From Candidatus Scalindua sp. (GTDB lineage Bacteria; Planctomycetota; Brocadiia; Brocadiales; Scalinduaceae): DNA of 64,000 bases. This document shows, one piece after another, positions 63,237-64,000 of the stretch (position 1 is its first letter; every line of letters begins with the position of its first letter). The notes below the pieces were generated by a model. The model did not search any database, had not been told where the DNA came from, and saw nothing but the letters and a program-made list of their open reading frames with translations. The translations under genes and the position numbers were made by a program. Location: positions 248,001-312,000 of the forward strand of contig JALDRB010000004.1 in NCBI GenBank assembly GCA_031316155.1, given 5' to 3'.

Positions 63237-63669
63237 TGTATAATCTTGAGATTAAAGATAGCCTTGATAAAAAGTTTAAGAAGATTCAGCGTTGTCCGGT
63301 TAGGAATTTGCACGTGCGGCTTTTGTCATACCCGAGTGCTTTTATCGGGTATCCAGAGAGTCTCATTCATCCTAGATTCTCGCTAAAAACATGCGGGAAT
63401 GACATCTTCGGAACAATAAATATATCGAGCAAAAACCTAACCGGACAACGCTGAAGAAGATTAAGAAAAAAGATAGGGGAATGATTGAATTAATAGATAG
63501 GAAAGTAAGAGATATACTTGATGATCCTTATCGTTTCAAGCCTTTGAGGAAGCCCTTGCAAAACAAGCGAAGAGTGTTTGAAAGTGCCTTAACTTATGGG
63601 GATTGGGATATTAATAAGAATTGGTTAAAATATAAAGAAGAATTTATGCGAGGAGTAAATGATGAATAA
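63236..63669 (+). pseudogene. RelE/ParE-like toxin interrupted by a MITE
   Basis: GTG at 63236 begins YNLEIKDSLDKKFKKI, is broken by a 167-bp element, and resumes with KKKDRGMIELIDRKVRDILD, DPYRFKPLRKPLQNKRRV. Removing the element and one copy of its 9-base target duplication restores one open frame of 85 codons, the usual RelE length. The last 30 residues (FESALTYGDWDINKNWLKYK EEF...) do not look like RelE, so the 3' end may also have been exchanged. The final codons overlap the start of the DUF5647 gene. Confidence 0.85.
63287..63453 (+). mobile_element. 167-bp MITE with 18-bp perfect inverted repeats and 9-bp target duplication
   Basis: cagcgttgtccggttagg (63287-63304) is the exact reverse complement of cctaaccggacaacgctg (63436-63453). 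The element is flanked by aagaagatt on both sides (63278-63286 and 63454-63462). It has no coding capacity, and its interior includes a gtcatacccgagtgc...gggaatgac palindromic part. Clear signature of a transposase-mobilised non-autonomous element. Confidence 0.93.
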
Positions 63670-63922
63670 ATATACTGAGTTTTTGGTAATGGTATCAACA
63701 GAGTTCCATAGATACTTAATGGAAAACGAGGAATCTGCAGACAAAGTTCCTGCTAATGCAATGATTATATTCCAAATTGCAGGAGAAGATGAATTCAATA
63801 ACTGGCATAAAGAGACATCTTTAAAAAATAAAGAAACAGATCAGCCATTAATATATGTTTATGTAAGGAAATGGAGAAAACATTCCTCAATTGAAGAGAT
63901 AAGCCTGGTAGGAGTAGCATAG
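63662..63922 (+). CDS. DUF5647 family protein
   Basis: An 86-residue protein matching DUF5647 in pattern: FLVMVSTEFHRYLMENEESA, DKVPANAMIIFQIAGEDEFN and PLIYVYVRKWRKHSSIEEIS. Function unknown; it is often found in toxin-antitoxin-like gene pairs. ggag lies 6 bases before ATG 63662, and the upstream relE-chimera stop overlaps the start, so translation is coupled. Intact here, frameshifted in the left copy. Confidence 0.75.
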   Translation: MNKYTEFLVMVSTEFHRYLMENEESADKVPANAMIIFQIAGEDEFNNWHKETSLKNKETDQPLIYVYVRKWRKHSSIEEISLVGVA

Positions 63923-64000
63923 ACTCGAAATTGTTAATGTAAGACAGACTGAAAAATTAATACTTAAAATTCTTAAATACCTGAATTGTCTTTACGAATT

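Larger units (their letters stand above)
59795..64000 (+). repeat. 4.2-kb direct duplication, right (clean) copy
   Basis: Second copy of 51726-55933. Most genes here have open frames. The similarity continues to the last base of the window, so the true right end lies outside. Confidence 0.9.

Noticed and set aside
51640-64000. Integron cassette array
   Set aside because: Modules separated by repeats are suggestive, but there is no integrase, and the repeats lack the paired R and L boxes of attC sites.

Overview
The window looks like a chromosomal stretch of an AT-rich, deep-branching bacterium. An anammox-type planctomycete (Brocadiales) fits best. The reasons are the low GC content, a membrane pyrophosphatase with an N-terminal signal segment, a bacterial archaemetzincin, an ExeA-like ATPase next to a TPR protein, and a heavy load of c-di-GMP signalling, toxin-antitoxin and IS remnants. 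No rRNA, tRNA or other taxonomic marker was found, so this assignment is inference.

Layout. 0-11.3 kb: remnants of an HD-GYP regulator, a GspE/PilB-type ATPase, a frameshifted thioredoxin-fold protein, a DRE-TIM aldolase, then hisS, aspS and recG. 12.3-16 kb: two very small proteins, an HTH protein, an ExeA/GspA-like AAA ATPase and a TPR protein. 16-26.4 kb: a dead secreted M6 protease, a cold-shock protein with a hairpin in its leader, a glycine-rich RRM protein, a lactamase-rhodanese-membrane fusion, a SagB-like nitroreductase, a YggS PLP protein, a secreted FKBP and a MalY/PatB aminotransferase. 26.5-32 kb: a leftward signalling cluster of multi-receiver GGDEF protein, YfiR remnant, histidine kinase with a YfiN-like sensor, and GGDEF-REC-HD-GYP protein; both GGDEF sites are degenerate. 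33.5-41 kb: a membrane-anchored archaemetzincin between two 123-bp direct repeats, then a leftward run of ABC ATPase, ABC permease, TPR-like protein, H+-PPase, zinc ribbon and rsfS (the last with an ACG start). 41-44.5 kb: an IS630 transposase and small membrane proteins. 45.6-50.8 kb: an exopolysaccharide locus of a WecA/MraY-type transferase fused to PilZ, a Wza-like export protein, and a Wzc-like tyrosine kinase with a DUF4388/MshEN-like module inserted inside its kinase domain. 51-64 kb: a mosaic of toxin-antitoxin genes, IS fragments and degenerate short repeats that includes a 4.2-kb direct duplication.

How it fits together. The best candidate for a new arrangement is the exopolysaccharide locus. 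Both the chain-initiating transferase and the chain-length kinase carry domains of types that read c-di-GMP, and the window also encodes an HD-GYP phosphodiesterase and an MshEN-bearing secretion ATPase. This suggests polymer assembly wired directly to the second messenger. The second notable theme is the 51-64 kb mosaic. In its clean copy the antitoxins are open while their toxins are broken: HepT is truncated, the DUF5615 PIN-like toxin has a stop and a frameshift, and relE carries a 167-bp MITE with perfect 18-bp inverted repeats and a 9-bp target duplication.

Data quality. The left copy of the duplication, and the IS1380 transposase beside it, differ from expectation mainly by short indels. 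hppA, the ABC ATPase and the DsbA-like gene each carry single-base frameshifts, mostly in homopolymers. Some apparent pseudogenes, and perhaps part of the duplication, may therefore be consensus or assembly errors and not biology.
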